A stretch of DNA of 64,000 nucleotides, taken from assembly GCA_036583965.1 (NCBI GenBank), contig JAZBQD010000013.1, positions 11,741,848 to 11,805,847 of the forward strand, in the 5' to 3' direction. Origin of the DNA: Prunella strophiata. Lineage: Eukaryota > Chordata > Aves > Passeriformes > Prunellidae. The position numbers and the translations under genes are program-made. This document shows, one piece after another, positions 51,601 to 64,000 of the stretch. Position 1 is the stretch's first letter; each line of letters opens with the position of its first letter. The notes beneath the pieces are model-generated. The model saw only the letters and a list, made by a program, of their open reading frames with translations. It did no database searches and was not told where the DNA came from.

Positions 51601-54600
51601 TTGGTGTTATTTGTCTTATTTCACTTTGTTCTTATTGAGTTTCATTGTGCTCTCTGCCATTAGAACTCCAGTCAAAGTAGGGAAATCTATGGAAAATGAG
51701 ATATTTTCCTGCTTGATAAGTCCAGGATACAAATAGCCAGATGAATATCTCTGGATGACTAGCAGAAACTGGTTTTTGAACAGAGAGTGCTCCAGCTCAG
51801 GGAAGCTGTGGTGTGGGCCACTACAGTCATTTGGCATTTGATTAACATGGTAGAAAAAGAAAGTGTATTATTCTTAGTTATTGATATGCTTAATCCATAT
51901 AAAATAAGCTCTGTTGTTTCCACTAGGAACTGATGATAAAAAAATATTCTAAAAGCTGCACTGAAATAATCGAGCAGTAGTTTTTAAAGATTTAAAGTTT
52001 TGAAGTACCTCATTTTAGCTGGTAAGTATTTGGTAAGGACTGATTTTACTATGTTTTGTCTAGGATGTTGTACTAATGAGAGCTCTGCGAGATATGAATC
52101 TTCCTAAATTTGTGTTTGAAGATGTACCTCTCTTTCTTGGCCTAATCTCTGACCTGTTTCCTGGCCTGGATTGCCCTCGAGTCCGCTACCCTGACTTTAA
52201 TGATGCTGTAGAACAAGTGCTGGAAGAACGGGGTTACATTGTTCTACCAGTCCAGGTATAAAAAATGTTAATTGCCTGAGGTTTTGTTGTAAACGTGAGG
52301 CTACAGGTGCATTGTTGCACCCTGGAGGGGCTCCAGGAATACTTATCTGATATAAACCCACTGCTAACCTTGTCCACACAGTTATGAAAGTAATCTACTA
52401 AATCCATGTTTATTTTTCAGGTGGATAAAGTAGTTCAGATGTATGAGACTATGTTAACTCGTCACACTACAATGGTGGTTGGACCTACTGGAGGTGGCAA
52501 GACAGTTGTTATTAAAACCTTGTGCCAAGCCCAAAACAAGTGAGTGTAGAATGTAAACCAGGCTGTAAAATGGCAGTCTGTATTACTCAGCCCTGTCCAG
52601 CCATGACAGGATCAAGAGCTGCCCAGAGTATTTGCTTGGGTTAGCATGAGTTGATAGTGTGATATTTTACTGTTGCTTTTCTTGCTGTATCTTTAGGCTG
52701 GGATTATTGACAAAGCTTTACACACTGAACCCTAAAGCTATGAGTGTGATTGAGCTGTATGGGATCCTTGACCCTGTCACACGAGACTGGACAGATGGAG
52801 TCCTGTCAAACATTTTTCGGGATATCAACAGACCCACTGACAAGAAAGAGCGAAGGTAGGTAGCTAGAAATCATTGTGGTGGTTTTGAGATCCTGGGGTT
52901 TAGAGCAATTAAAAAAAAATGATATGGCACTATTTAAAAAGACAAATGCTAAATAAATAGAAAGTGTCCAGGGGATCTTTCTGTCTCCTGTGAGTTTCTA
53001 CTCTTAGTGAAACCATGCCATTATAAAAAATGAATGGTAGACTTCAGAATACCTGGACTTACAACTGACACCATTGATGACATTTCTGAATTCAGAATTA
53101 TGTTAGGAAAATCAGAGCTCAGTCAGTGCCCCATGGCTCTTGTACACAGGTACATTCTCTTTGATGGAGATGTGGATGCTCTCTGGGTTGAAAACATGAA
53201 TTCTGTCATGGATGACAACAAGTTACTGACCCTGGCAAACGGGGAGCGGATTAGGCTTCAGGCACACTGTGCTTTGTTGTTTGAGGTAAGGAGTGACTGT
53301 ACCACTTAATTCACAGGAAGGGTTAGATACAGATGGGGCTTCAAAGCCTGAAAAGCAGTTACTGATTACCAGTTATCTTGTGTGATTACTTTATAGGTTG
53401 GGGACTTACAGTATGCATCTCCTGCCACAGTATCCCGCTGTGGAATGGTCTTTGTAGATCCTAAAAATCTGAGATATGAGCCCTACTGGCAGAAGTGGGT
53501 CAAAAAAAGAGAAAAAGAGGTGGGAATTTCTGCACTTCGTTTGTATTGAACAGTGTAGACAGTCTTTGGTAGAATTGATTCCTTTAAGAATAATCATATT
53601 TGGTCAGCCAGATATTGATGGGAAGCTCTGCTGTCAAAATTTTTCTTTCCAGCTGACTTTTTTTGTGTTCCTTAGGAAGAGAAAATGGAATTGGATCGTC
53701 TCTTTCAAAAGTATGTGCCTTACCTTATTGATATGATTATAGAGGGAATTGTGGATGGCAAACAGGAAGGAAGGCTGAAGACCATTATTCCTCAAACAGA
53801 TTTAAATATGGTAAGAAACAGAGAATAAAGACTGAACACATTTAACTAAAAAGAAAAAGGAATGATGGAGAAAGTAAAACCTTCCCAAAGAAAGAACAGG
53901 AGGAGAGTCTCTGCTGAAATGTCAGTTTACTACTGATGAGCACAAAGAGACACCAATTTTCTTTACAGATTTGTCCTTTTTCCAACAGGTCGTGCAGTTG
54001 ACTGTGATGCTGGATGTCCTACTTGTACAGCCTGAAAATCCTGATGTTCTGGAGTGTTTTTTCTTGGAAGCTTTGTATTGCTCCTTAGGTGCTTCTCTTC
54101 TTGATGCTGGGAGAATTAAATTTGATGAAAATGTTAAACGTGTTTCCTGCATGACTATTGTTCAGGGTGAGGACGTTCTCGCTAAGCCAGGGGAGCTGCC
54201 AGGTAGGATCTTGTCATAATTTAACCTGAATCCCATTCATTGTAATAGAAAAGTGATAGTTTTCATGAAGGTGCTTAGAGTAGAGGACTTTTGGTAGATG
54301 ACTTGGTGGGTTAAATGACTTGTTAATAGAGCAAAGTGTTCTCCAGCTTGATCTATAATCTTACCCTTCATTTTCATCTCAATCAGATTGTTTTCTTAGG
54401 AAATATTTCAGTGTCCTAAAAAACTTGCAGTTGCTTAATGGTTTGCAGGTCAGCTGCCAACTTTGTATGACTTCCATTTTGATGGATCTCAAAAACAGTG
54501 GGTACCTTGGATGCAACTTGTTCCTCAATATATTCATGATCCTGAAATGAAATTTCTTGACATTCTAGGTGAGTATAAGATAAAATACAGTGGTGGTGTG

Positions 54601-57600
54601 CTTTTAATTTATAATGTGCCACCAGTGAGTGCATGATACTTAACATGAGACATCCTTTTTCTGTACTGAAGGTCATCTACTCAGGTTCAGTTTCTTGTGA
54701 TGGCACAAATCAGTTTCTTTAAAGTTCTTTTCATAGTCATTTAGCAGACATAAAGATGATGTTTACAGCATTGAGTAATAAAAAAGTGAGGAAAGGATAA
54801 AGCATGTTTCAGTTAATAAAGCTTATTCAGGAGCTAGTAATGCCTTCTAAAAGCTGGAATAGCAGAAGATTCACAATTTGCTCTACCAGAAATTCTAGGA
54901 AAACATCAGCTCGTGGTTCAGGTATTCAGTAGATAAAAATTTCATTCTTAGGGCTGTTATTGGTTGTTACTTCAAGCACTGCCTAATGGTGTTTTTCATA
55001 GTTAAAGATAAATTTGGGCACATTAATTTACAGTGATACTCCAGCAAGCACAGGTTAACTTCACTGACACCAGAGATAAATTTATGATCTCTGAAGTTGC
55101 TCCAAATGCAGGCAATTCACAGGAAAAAATTAATCTCTGTAGAGTTCTGGGAAAATGCTTATGATCCAAATAAATCCTGATTGTATCCTTGAAATAGGGA
55201 TTAAATGGAGCTTAACTAAACCGTGACCCCCCTGTATGAAAGGTAACTCCTTTTTTAGTCTACATATATGGAAGAAAAGATCCCAGTGACAAAGACTGAA
55301 AAGAGATGGTTAAGCAATTAAAATTTTCTTTCAGCATTGTTAGTGAATTGATAATTCAGATTATGTCTTTGTGCAACTGCATGTTAATACCTTGAGAGTG
55401 TGTTCCAGCACCATTCTATAAATATAAATCCCCCAGCTGTAGTGCATTTTCATTTAGCCAGGGATTGTGTTCCTGCTCTTTTTCAGTGCCCACAGTGGAT
55501 ACCACACGCACTGCTTGGTTACTGGGACAGATGGTAAAAGCGAAACGCCCAGTTGTTCTTGTAGGTGAATCGGGTACATCTAAGACAGCAACTACACAGA
55601 ACTTCCTAAAAAATCTGGACAGAGACTTTAATGTATGTGTGAGGCATTTTTCCTTGTTTGTAAAGCTGCATTTTCATTCTTTGCCCTTGTGTTAAATTTG
55701 CATTGTGAAGCCTGTGGGTTGCAATATTGACTTGGGTAACGTGACTGCACACTCCAAACCCAAAGTGTACGACTGATTTAAAAATCCTTCAAGATCAAAG
55801 ATGGTTTGTCCTCTTTTACCTTGTACAGACTCGATTATATAAAGTAAAAATATATTATCTAAGTACTAAGGGTGGGCTTATTTTTCTTTGTCATATGTAA
55901 ATCAAGTGAGTAATGGACCTTAGCAGTATTTCCTGTATGTCTGACAGTTAATATGAAAATATTTTTGAATGCTCTAGTAAAAATAAAAACTAACAAAACA
56001 GGTTAGAATCCATTCTTATCAACTCCTCCTGTTTGCAGCTGGTGCTGGTAATTAACTTCTCTTCTCGTACGACATCCTTGGACATTCAGAGAAACCTGGA
56101 GACAAACGTAGAAAAACGAACGAAAGACACTTTTGGCCCTCCCATGGGAAAACGTCTCCTTGTGTTCATGGATGACATGAATATGCCAAGGGTAAGCTGT
56201 CAGTGTTTTTTCCAGGTAGTATAGAAACATTTGGGGTGGTACTGATACGGTCCATGCAATCACAAATCCAGTGTGCATTTAGTTTATCTCAGAGAAGAGG
56301 CACTTTTGCCCGAGGAAACATTGGGATGAGTGTTCACAATCAGTGCCAGAGCTTTGCAAAGTGTCCCTTAGTCCCTGTAATGTTCTCCTGAGTATGGAAC
56401 CCAATATTCCCACACTTAAAGCAGTATTTGGTGAGCTGAGGTACTGTGCTTTGATGTATGCTGACTCTTGTGTATCCTGCAGGTTGATGAGTATGGCACA
56501 CAGCAGCCCATTGCCCTGCTGAAGCTGCTGCTGGAGAAAGGTTTCATGTACGATCGTGGTAAAGAGATGAACATTAAATTTCTGCGAGATCTGGGTTTTC
56601 TTGCTGCCATGGGCAAAGCTGGAGGAGGTCGGAATGAAGTTGACCCTCGATTCACCTCACTCTTCAGTGTTTTTAACATCCCTTTTCCTTCTGAGCAATC
56701 ACTGAATTTGATCTACTTCTCCATCCTGAAAGGCCACACTGCGGTAATTTCACTGTTTTTAAAGGGTTGCTCAATAGGTGTATTATTCTTAAATAGAAAT
56801 TTATTTCTGTATTGTTGCAAGATGTGAAGTCTTTGTTACTTTTTTTTTTTTTGTACCTAGAACCTCACACAAACCTTTCTTTTTCTCTTCTCTTTCTCAA
56901 TGGGTTTTACATTGTTTACATAAGTTCTTATGAAATATGTAAACATTCAGGCCAGCATATAATTTATAAACCTGGGGCTTTTCATTTGTTGACATGTGTG
57001 AATGACTTGGTTACAGTTCCTTTAAGCAAATACACAAAAATCTGAAAATTCTTTCCTGAATGAGTGGAAAAAATGTAATATAATGCAACAGACTGCATTA
57101 CTGGCAAGGTACCTGCAACATTAGATAAGAAAAGAGCAGTTTAATTATTCTGATATAGAAATCTTGTAGGAATTCCAGTCATTGAGTTTGATGTTATCTT
57201 GAGCACTCAGAAGGTTCCAGAGTGAAGATGGAACCTGCCCTAAACATTTAACTGCAGAATATTTTTACTACAGAGAATTTTTGAACCAAACAGGTAAAAG
57301 GTGGAAAGCAGATTGTGTTTAATAGCATTGAATTCTGTCTGGGCAGTCTCATGAAAACACCTCTTCTTTCTCATGTTTGCAGAACTTTAATGAGTCCATA
57401 TCAGCCATCTCTGACAAGATTACTCAGTGTACCTTGGAACTTTATAAAATGATTGTTACTGACCTGCCCCCTACTCCTTCCAAATTCCACTACATTTTTA
57501 ACCTGCGGGATCTTTCCAGGGTCTACAATGGACTTGTTCTTACAGATGCAGAAAGGTAAGAATAGAAAAATTGTCATTAGTGGTCCCACACCTATTTTTG

Positions 57601-60600
57601 TTTGGTGAATCTGAATGAAATTGTGGTAATTTGGTACAGGAGATCAGTCACATTCAGCCACTTTTCATTAAACCACAATGAGAAATAGAACATCCTAAAC
57701 TGTGATCTTACTCTCAATGCCAAACACTGATGCATTAGTCTCTCTTAAATAAGATACCACAGGTAAAAATGCAAGCAAATTAGTTATTATCAAAAGAAAC
57801 AAATCATAAAGAGTAAAAGGGTCAATCCAGAATTTGGTCCTTGTTATTAACCATATGGGCTTAGGAATCATGTCAGCTCATTTGGTGCAGTCTGATAATT
57901 TGATGTTACTTCAGGTTTCACACAGTGACCCAGATGGTGAGAGTTTGGAGAAATGAGTGCCTGAGGGTTTTCCATGACAGGCTGATTAATGAAACAGACA
58001 AAGAATTGGTGAGTAATTTCTTTCAGTTTTTTAGTAGTCACTGACTATTATTATGGCAATTAATTTGCAACAGCAACACTACCAAGTGTTGGACTCAGGT
58101 CCTGCTGTCCGACTGCAGATTTGTCTGAGAAATGTGTTGCTCATTAATTTAAAACATGGCCCATGGAAGATTTTTTCCTAAAACAACGTGACCATGGCAG
58201 ACTAAGAAAGCAGATCTGCTGAAGGAATGGAAAATATCACTTGTTTGCCTGTCCAGGAGAATTGATTGGCAGAAGTACAGGTGACAAAATGTGAAAGAAG
58301 TACAAGAGAAAACTCAGGAAATCACTTCAAGTCAGTATTTTCCTTCAGGAAGGATTGTAACAGAATGTGACTATACAATCGAGTAGTAAAAAGGATAAAA
58401 GCCAAATTCTTACACAGTGAATTCCGTTCTGGCTGTTATGAAAATTGGAAAATGCTTCAAATTGTATCTTAAAACACAAAAGAGAACAATGTCAATTTTA
58501 AACCTTGAGATTTAGCACAGAAATTGAGCTAAAGTCTATTAATCTATAAACAACCTGCTTTGCTTTGGAAGTTGCTTAGATGAAAAGGCACAGGCCAAGA
58601 AGGCTTCAGATTTTTCTAGTTAAAATTTTCTCCTTTAACATACAAAGATATATTTCCAGCCCACTTTTCACAGCACAGAATATTAATGCAGACTTTGAAA
58701 CTTTGTGAGAGATCTTTCTGGTGAGACATCTATGAATGCTGGAAAGGGAAGTTTATTAATATATACTGTTTACACCAATTTATGAGAAGATGTTTTATTT
58801 GACAGGCTTCTCCCTTTTTGTTTTGATGTTCTACAGTTGATTGGCTTGAATCAGTCTTGAACTGCCTATTAGATCATTTTAGATCTTACATAGAACACAG
58901 AAAGGGGGTTGTAACCTTTGGATCTTCTAGTGACATAAGTATCACCTTGAAATAAATCAGTATTTGAATAAGAATCTGTGTTTTCACCTTTCTAAGTATT
59001 ACTGGATTCACAATCAAATGCTTTGTTGTGTTGCCTGACTCATTTAATATATTTGAAGGTACAAGGCCATATAAAAACCTTGGTTGAAGAGCATTTTGCT
59101 GATGACTTGGAGCACGTCATGAGGGATCCAATTCTTTTTGGAGATTTCAGAACAGCACTGAATGAGGCAGAACCTCGTATTTATGAAGATATCCAAGACT
59201 ATGAATTAGCAAAAGCTCTCTTTAAGGTAGAGTGCATCAGCTGGGAACTGTGCCTGAGGGAATGGGCAGGAGCCTGCCTCAAACTGCAGGAAATCTGTTC
59301 TCTTTTGTGTGCACACAGAACTTTATGTGCTTCAAGGCCCATTTGGGGTTTGCAGTGGTGAAAACTGAGGATCAGCTACAGAGTCAGCAGTGTTTTCCAA
59401 TAGTTTATTATCCCTGAGGAATGGGAAAGGAATAATGCTGCTGAATGGGCTATTTTCTTAATGTTATTAATTGTTACATTGGTCTCCTAGTAACATTCTG
59501 TTCACCTTTCTCTGAAGGAGATTTTGGATGACTACAACGAGTATCACATTAAAATGAATCTGGTTCTTTTTGATGATGCTCTGGAGCATTTAATCCGTAT
59601 CCATCGCATCATCCGGATGGACCGCGGGCACGCCCTGCTCATCGGAGTGGGAGGCTCAGGAAAGCAGTCCCTGACCAAACTGGCTGCTCACACAGCTGGA
59701 TGTGAGGTTGGTGACCCTGTGTCTTGGCTGTGAATAAAGACAAGGAAAGTAAAACTGTGATTGAGGTTAAACTGGGGATGGGAGTGAGTCAGTCAGTCAA
59801 GATGAGATCAGGCTGGCAGCTCTTCCCTGTGGAGAGAAATCCCAGGTGAGATGATTGGCAGGAAGTCCAAGATGATGCTGTGTGTGATCTGTCAGTGCCT
59901 GAATCTGGGTTTTGGCACTGGGGAAGGAAAACAAGGATGAATTTGGTGATGAAGAACTAATTGTCCCTAACTACTGCTGTTGATACTTAAATGTGTTACA
60001 GCAGCACTCCAGTGCTTCTTGAGTCTGTTGTGATTGGTACTGTATTATTTCAGAGAGGAAATGTTCCTCTCAGAGGCACTTTACTTAAAAAATCTTGAAA
60101 GGAAAGAACAAAAAAAAGAGCATGAGCACAAAGCAATTTTGAAAATGCAAACCTGCAGGGTTGTACAAATGCACAATTTTATTGATACTTAAACATTTAC
60201 TGATGACTGGGGCCAAACCAACCCCCTTGATTCAGTCTAACTGAAATTCAGAGTTACCATCATGTCTTGGGTCCATCTGTGTCTTCTCAGTGTATGTTTT
60301 CATCCTTAGGTATTTGAGATCATCTTGAGTCGAGGATACGGAGAAAATAATTTCCGAGACGATTTGAAAAGTTTGTATGAGAAGCTGGGTATCTACGACA
60401 AGTCAATGGTCTTCTTGTTCACAGATGGCCATGTGGCAGAAGAGAGCTTCCTGGAACTCATCAACAACATGTTGACTTCAGGTGCCACTGGCAGCCTCTC
60501 TGCTTGTGACTCATCATCTCAACTGTACCCTTGATACAGCTATTAGTGGTTCACCCTGTGTCCTCTGCTGCTTTAGTTAGTTACACTTTCCAGTACTACC

Positions 60601-63600
60601 TGAAATGATCTTGGCCTTAATAACGGCTTTCTGGAATCTTCTTACAGTCATTTATGTGTCTGGAGAGGTTATAGGGTTCATTCATGCTGGTGATGATGCT
60701 GCAGGAGTCTCAGATTTCTTCCAAGACTGAGGGAAACTTCAGCTGCATTTGGCCACAAACCTACCTGTTGTCCAATTGGCTTTTGAATAGCATTCACCTG
60801 AACTGCAGCAACTGTTCACGTGTATATTTGTGTATATATGTCCTGAAATGTAGTTTGGTATCTTCTAGCAAATTAAGCAGCTGGAAATGAGCAGCAGCTG
60901 GCACTGTGTGACCACCCTCTCTATAGAAGTTCCTCCACAGTCTGATATGAGAACAGATGAATTAATTGTATCTCTTTTCTGGTTCTAGTTTTCCCTGTCC
61001 CTGGTCTGTCATTAGATTACTTATGCAGTATTTGCCACAAGATTGAGAGAACAAAAATGTGAACTGATGGTTCACAGACACTAATGAAGATTTTCTTTGC
61101 AAAGTCCTGTGACATTTTACGTGGCTGAAGCCCAAACAAAAATGAATTAATTATTCCTCTAAATCCCAAATATGATCTATTTTCCATGAGGGCTATGGGG
61201 AGGAAGAGAAAGTATAGAGAGATGAATTGGTTCATTCAAAACTACTCAGAATCATTTTTGCAGAACTGGGATTAAAATTGGTTTCTCATCTGCCCTATCC
61301 CCAGCCATATGGTTTCCTCTTACTGGTGGTTCTCACTAGCATTCTTCTGTCCTTATGTTACAGGAATGGTGCCAGCCCTTTATGCAGATGATGAAAAAGA
61401 CTCCATACTAACTCAGATTGGAGAAGAAGCTGCTAAAGCTGGCATGGGCCCAGCTAAAGAGAGTATCTGGCAGTATTTTGTAAGCAAATGTGCAAGCAAC
61501 CTTCACATTGTCCTGGGAATGTCCCCAGTTGGGGAGGACCTGAGAACGTGGTGCAGAAATTTCCCAGGTATCAGTTGTACACACTGCTTAGTCCCTTCCC
61601 TGTGAAACACAGATTTATAGGCAAGAGAAAAATCTCCAGTGGACACTGAGAGATGTCTGGCAGCTAAAACTGAGCAGAGCAGGTTTCATGATTAAGGGTT
61701 TGCATTGCATGTTTTTTTTTTTTTTTTTCCCCAGTTAATTACCACATATCAGTGAACAATATTGATTAGCATTTATCACATCAGTTCATTTTCCAGCTGA
61801 ACAGCTAGAAATCAATTGGTCATCCTCACTGAACTGGAAATACACAGCCTTTGTCTGCTGCCTCTTTTGTGCAGTTTACAGCAGAAAGTGTGGTGTTAAA
61901 TCATTATGAAACTAGGATGGTGGGAAGAGAAACCTCTTTGTATCCAAAGCCTGGCAGATACTGCAGGAGGCTGAAAGGAGTACTGGGAAACAGGAGAGAC
62001 TGGTGAAAGATGGGTACAGGTGGGAATGCTAAACCAGGCCCTAAAATACCTTATTGCAGCTCTTGACTGTGTCCTGTAGAGCCTAAGGGGTTAGCAGGAC
62101 AGAGAGGCAAAGCTCATTATTTATTGTCAAAATGGAATATGGACTTTGTGGTAAATTCTGTTACTAAGAAGAAGTCAAGACTAGCTTGCAAATTCTTGAT
62201 GTAAATAAAGTTAATTAGAGGACTGCCTGTCTGATTAGGGGTTAGTTTTACAAAGGAATTTTTCAGATAACACTGTCCTTTTATTTTAAGGTCTTGTCAA
62301 CAACACTGGTATTGACTGGTTCTTGCCCTGGCCTGCCCAGGCCTTGTGTGCAGTTGCACAATCCTTTCTGGGTATGTAAAATGTCATGTTTCAACCCATT
62401 AATCCTTGGCGTAGGCTAAGAAATATATTCTTTACTTTGCAATTGTTCATTTCCCATTGTGCTTGTTACCTTGAGTCTAAATGGGTAATGCAAAAACCCA
62501 GTCAAAAAATGTCACTGGATGGTAGTTTCTTAATCAAATAGATTTTTAAAATTGATAAAATTCAAGTTCCCAACCCTGCAGACAATGTGGGCTGACTACC
62601 AGCAGGTCCCCTCTGGCTTTGCCCTGGTCTTGCTTTTTGCCCAGAAAACAGACTTGTTTTGTGCCTGGCTTAGATGTACATAAGAAAGATGGTAATTGGT
62701 GTACTCTGAAAAAAACCACAAATCTTTGAATTTTTTTATTTCTTCTGCCCAATTTTAGCAAAAAACCCACGCATCCCACCAGAGAGCTTCCAGTCAGTGA
62801 TTGACCACATGGTCATGGTGCATGAATCTGTAGGGGATTTCAGCAAGAAATTTCTGGAGAAACTGAGACGTAGAAATCATGTCACACCAAAAAATTACCT
62901 TGATTTTCTCAATACCTATGCAAAATTGCTGGACGAGAAAAATGAGTTCATTTTAGGTAAGGCTATGTAGATGTTTTCTCCTTTTTAATAAGTGATTTAA
63001 ATATTTTTAAAACAAAAGAAGTTCTGTTGAGAATCCCACATATTACCCAGAATATGCAAAAACTGTGTTAGTAGTACTATCTCAAATGCTGTACTGGGGC
63101 TGTGTTTGACATTGACCCAAAATCCTGGCCACATGTGAATGTTCAGACTCTGTCAAACAATGGGCTCTCCTCAAATCCTTTTGTGAATGACCATGAGCCA
63201 GAATCTCCAAACCAGACACTCCTCTGCTTGGGGAAGAGTCATGCTGAAATCTAATACCAGCATGGGCTCACTCAGGGTTTGACTTTCTTCCTTAAGCAGC
63301 AATTCTTATTCATACTTCAGTGGCACTGAAATATGTGAAGAGGATAAATCACAAACAGTGTAATGTGGCAAATATGTTGTGGCACAGGGCCACTATGTCA
63401 GCTCAAGTGACTTTAACATCACTTTGGCTGGCAGGCTCAGAGAAGGAAAATCTCTCAGTGCACCTCTAAGGATATTTTCTCTTTGTGAGATTGTCTGTTG
63501 CTGTGTGCTTGAACACAATCCATGAATCACTAACATTTCTCCCTTTTTTTTTTTTTTTCTACTTAGCACAATGTAAACGGCTGGATGGGGGCTTGGTTAA

Positions 63601-63728
63601 ACTGAAGGAAGCTGCTGTACAGCTGGCTGAGCTGAATGTGAAACTTGCTGAGCAAAAGATTATACTGACAGAAAAAACAGCTGCTTGTGAGGCTTTGTTA
63701 AGAGACATTAAATTAAACACAGAAATAG
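30632..63728 (+). CDS. DNAH10: Dynein axonemal heavy chain 10 (DNAH10), 54 exons, 3' partial
   Basis: DNAH10 is one of the two heavy chains of the two-headed inner-arm dynein f/I1 (partner DNAH2) and produces ATP-driven sliding of axonemal microtubules. About 9.4 kb of coding sequence is visible, some 3,150 of about 4,470 residues in human. It covers the tail, the linker, AAA1-AAA4 and the first heptads of the stalk; the rest, including the microtubule-binding domain and AAA5-6, lies beyond the window. P-loops: AAA1 GPAGTGKT (49881-49904), AAA2 GPTGGGKT (52481-52504), AAA3 GESGTSKT (55564-55587), AAA4 GVGGSGKQ (59644-59667). Isoform identity rests on recalled near-identity to human DNAH10 through AAA1-AAA4 and on position after ATP6V0A2. 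All introns are GT-AG except intron 26 (GC-AG). Two exons (2 and 28) carry one-base frame conflicts. Exon coordinates are in the block entries below. Confidence 0.95.
42066..42085 (+). repeat. (ATTAC)4 microsatellite
   Basis: Four ATTAC-type units in DNAH10 intron 17. Confidence 0.75.
42600..42772 (+). mobile_element. CR1 LINE fragment, sense
   Basis: GGGAAGTGGTGGAGTCACCA, CTGGGGGATGTGTAGATGTGG, GGACTCAATGATCTTAGAGG and a closing GTGATTCTATGAATG are hallmarks of the CR1 3' end. It lies in DNAH10 intron 17, just before the large exon 18. Confidence 0.85.
43725..43795 (-). mobile_element. Degenerate CR1 fragment, antisense
   Basis: ACAGAATTACAGTGTTGTTG, then AAGGGATATCTGGGGACTCT and GTAGTCCAGACTCCC resemble the inverted CR1 tail but are diverged. 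DNAH10 intron 19. Confidence 0.55.
44508..49308 (+). other. DNAH10: DNAH10 exons 22-29: linker (DHC_N2)
   Basis: Exons: 44508-44686, 45291-45502, 45801-45957, 46383-46616, 46718-46840, 47594-47827, 48319-48543, 49039-49308. The linker is the mechanical lever that bends across the AAA ring. It opens with a helix ([18 protein letters not shown]) and includes [12 protein letters not shown] and [14 protein letters not shown], both typical of the family. Exon 26 ends in a GC donor (CAG|GCAAGT). Exon 28 holds a one-base conflict at 48526-48527. Confidence 0.9.
45239..45266 (+). repeat. Poly(T) tract before DNAH10 exon 23
   Basis: About 27 consecutive T form the pyrimidine tract of intron 22, ahead of the acceptor at 45289-45290. 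Homopolymers of this length are error-prone in reads. Confidence 0.85.
49395..51497 (+). other. DNAH10: DNAH10 exons 30-34: AAA1, the main ATPase site
   Basis: Exons: 49395-49578, 49848-49982, 50357-50509, 51060-51248, 51351-51497. Exon 31 carries the P-loop [19 protein letters not shown] and exon 32 the Walker B segment CFDEFNRI with both acidic residues. Exon 33 has the conserved [14 protein letters not shown]. All catalytic residues expected of an active AAA1 are present. Confidence 0.95.
52064..54202 (+). other. DNAH10: DNAH10 exons 35-41: AAA2
   Basis: Exons: 52064-52255, 52421-52539, 52697-52855, 53150-53285, 53397-53519, 53676-53810, 53989-54202. Exon 36 has the P-loop GPTGGGKT, exon 38 [17 protein letters not shown] (Walker B region) and exon 39 the ATVSRCGMV sensor segment. 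AAA2 normally binds but does not hydrolyse ATP. Confidence 0.93.
54449..59226 (+). other. DNAH10: DNAH10 exons 42-48: AAA3
   Basis: Exons: 54449-54568, 55487-55632, 56039-56191, 56483-56743, 57383-57555, 57915-58008, 59059-59226. Exon 43 has [15 protein letters not shown], exon 44 the Walker [10 protein letters not shown], exon 45 [17 protein letters not shown] and exon 46 [15 protein letters not shown]3 is the regulatory ATPase site. Introns 42 (54569-55486) and 47 (58009-59058) are about 0.9-1 kb and hold nothing I recognise. Confidence 0.93.
59518..63728 (+). other. DNAH10: DNAH10 exons 49-54: AAA4 and start of the stalk
   Basis: Exons: 59518-59706, 60310-60481, 61364-61567, 62291-62371, 62759-62956, 63567-63728. 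Exon 49 has [19 protein letters not shown], exon 51 [20 protein letters not shown] and exon 53 [13 protein letters not shown]. Exon 54 ([19 protein letters not shown]) begins the CC1 helix of the microtubule-binding stalk. It ends with one base of a codon before GTGGGT, so the next exon lies outside the window. Confidence 0.93.
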
Positions 63729-64000
63729 GTGGGTTACAACTAGTGAAGTGTCCCACAGTCTAAGCAGAGCTCACATCATTTGTGTTAGGCTGGGTTGGGA
63801 GACTCTTGAAGAACCTCCAGCTGCTTCTGGAGGTATCCCTCTTGTTCTGTGTGCTCCCATGCCATGCCAGAAGAGCAGGTCCCCTGCCTTGCCCAGATTG
63901 CCATCTTTGGCCACATTTGTCCCTAAGTACTTTACACAACATTTGCCTGCCCTTGTCTTCCCTTTCCAAGGTGTAGGTCATAATGTGGAAAAGGCAGTAG

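Overview
The window looks like avian nuclear DNA. Multi-exon genes with GT-AG introns lie close together, truncated CR1 LINE fragments are scattered through introns and spacers, and the gene order GTF2H3 - TCTN2 - ATP6V0A2 - DNAH10 (all on the + strand) matches the vertebrate block on human 12q24.31. Introns are short, mostly 0.1-1.2 kb, as in birds. Genes were named from translated exons and recalled family knowledge; no database search was run.

Layout. Positions 1-36 hold what looks like the last codons of GTF2H3 (TFIIH p34), followed by its probable 3'UTR to a poly(A) signal near 2070. That UTR carries a 500-bp pure CTG tract. Positions 2223-3930 are a disordered repeat zone: a second copy of a 208-bp UTR segment, an 87-copy CTG tract, a 163-bp exact copy of TCTN2 exon 1/intron 1, and 36 perfect copies of a 30-bp unit. 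TCTN2 (18 exons, 3976-11952) follows; it encodes a secreted/membrane protein of the ciliary transition zone. A CR1 fragment and a CpG island separate it from ATP6V0A2 (20 exons plus one duplicated exon, 13273-29011), the a2 subunit of the V-ATPase Vo sector. A GC-rich minisatellite (about 30003-30480) leads into DNAH10 (54 exons seen, 30632-63728, running off the window). DNAH10 is an axonemal inner-arm dynein heavy chain, seen here from its N-terminal tail through AAA1-AAA4 to the start of the stalk coiled coil.

How the genes relate. TCTN2 (cilium gate) and DNAH10 (cilium motor) are both ciliary genes and both have RFX X-box-like sequence next to their start codons. ATP6V0A2 and GTF2H3 are housekeeping. 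They share a neighbourhood, not a pathway.

Sequence quality matters here. Three exons (TCTN2 exon 7, DNAH10 exons 2 and 28) read cleanly only if one base of a short homopolymer run is extra, and ATP6V0A2 exon 12 is present twice in an 0.88-kb tandem duplication whose copies differ by only a few bases. The two 208/210-bp copies upstream differ only by small indels, mostly in homopolymers. These signs suggest an incompletely polished or partly haplotype-duplicated long-read assembly, so the striking repeats must be verified in raw reads. If real, the most interesting object is the 30-bp array. It repeats an X-box-like site and an exact E2F consensus at the promoter of a ciliary gene and is in frame with the TCTN2 start codon.
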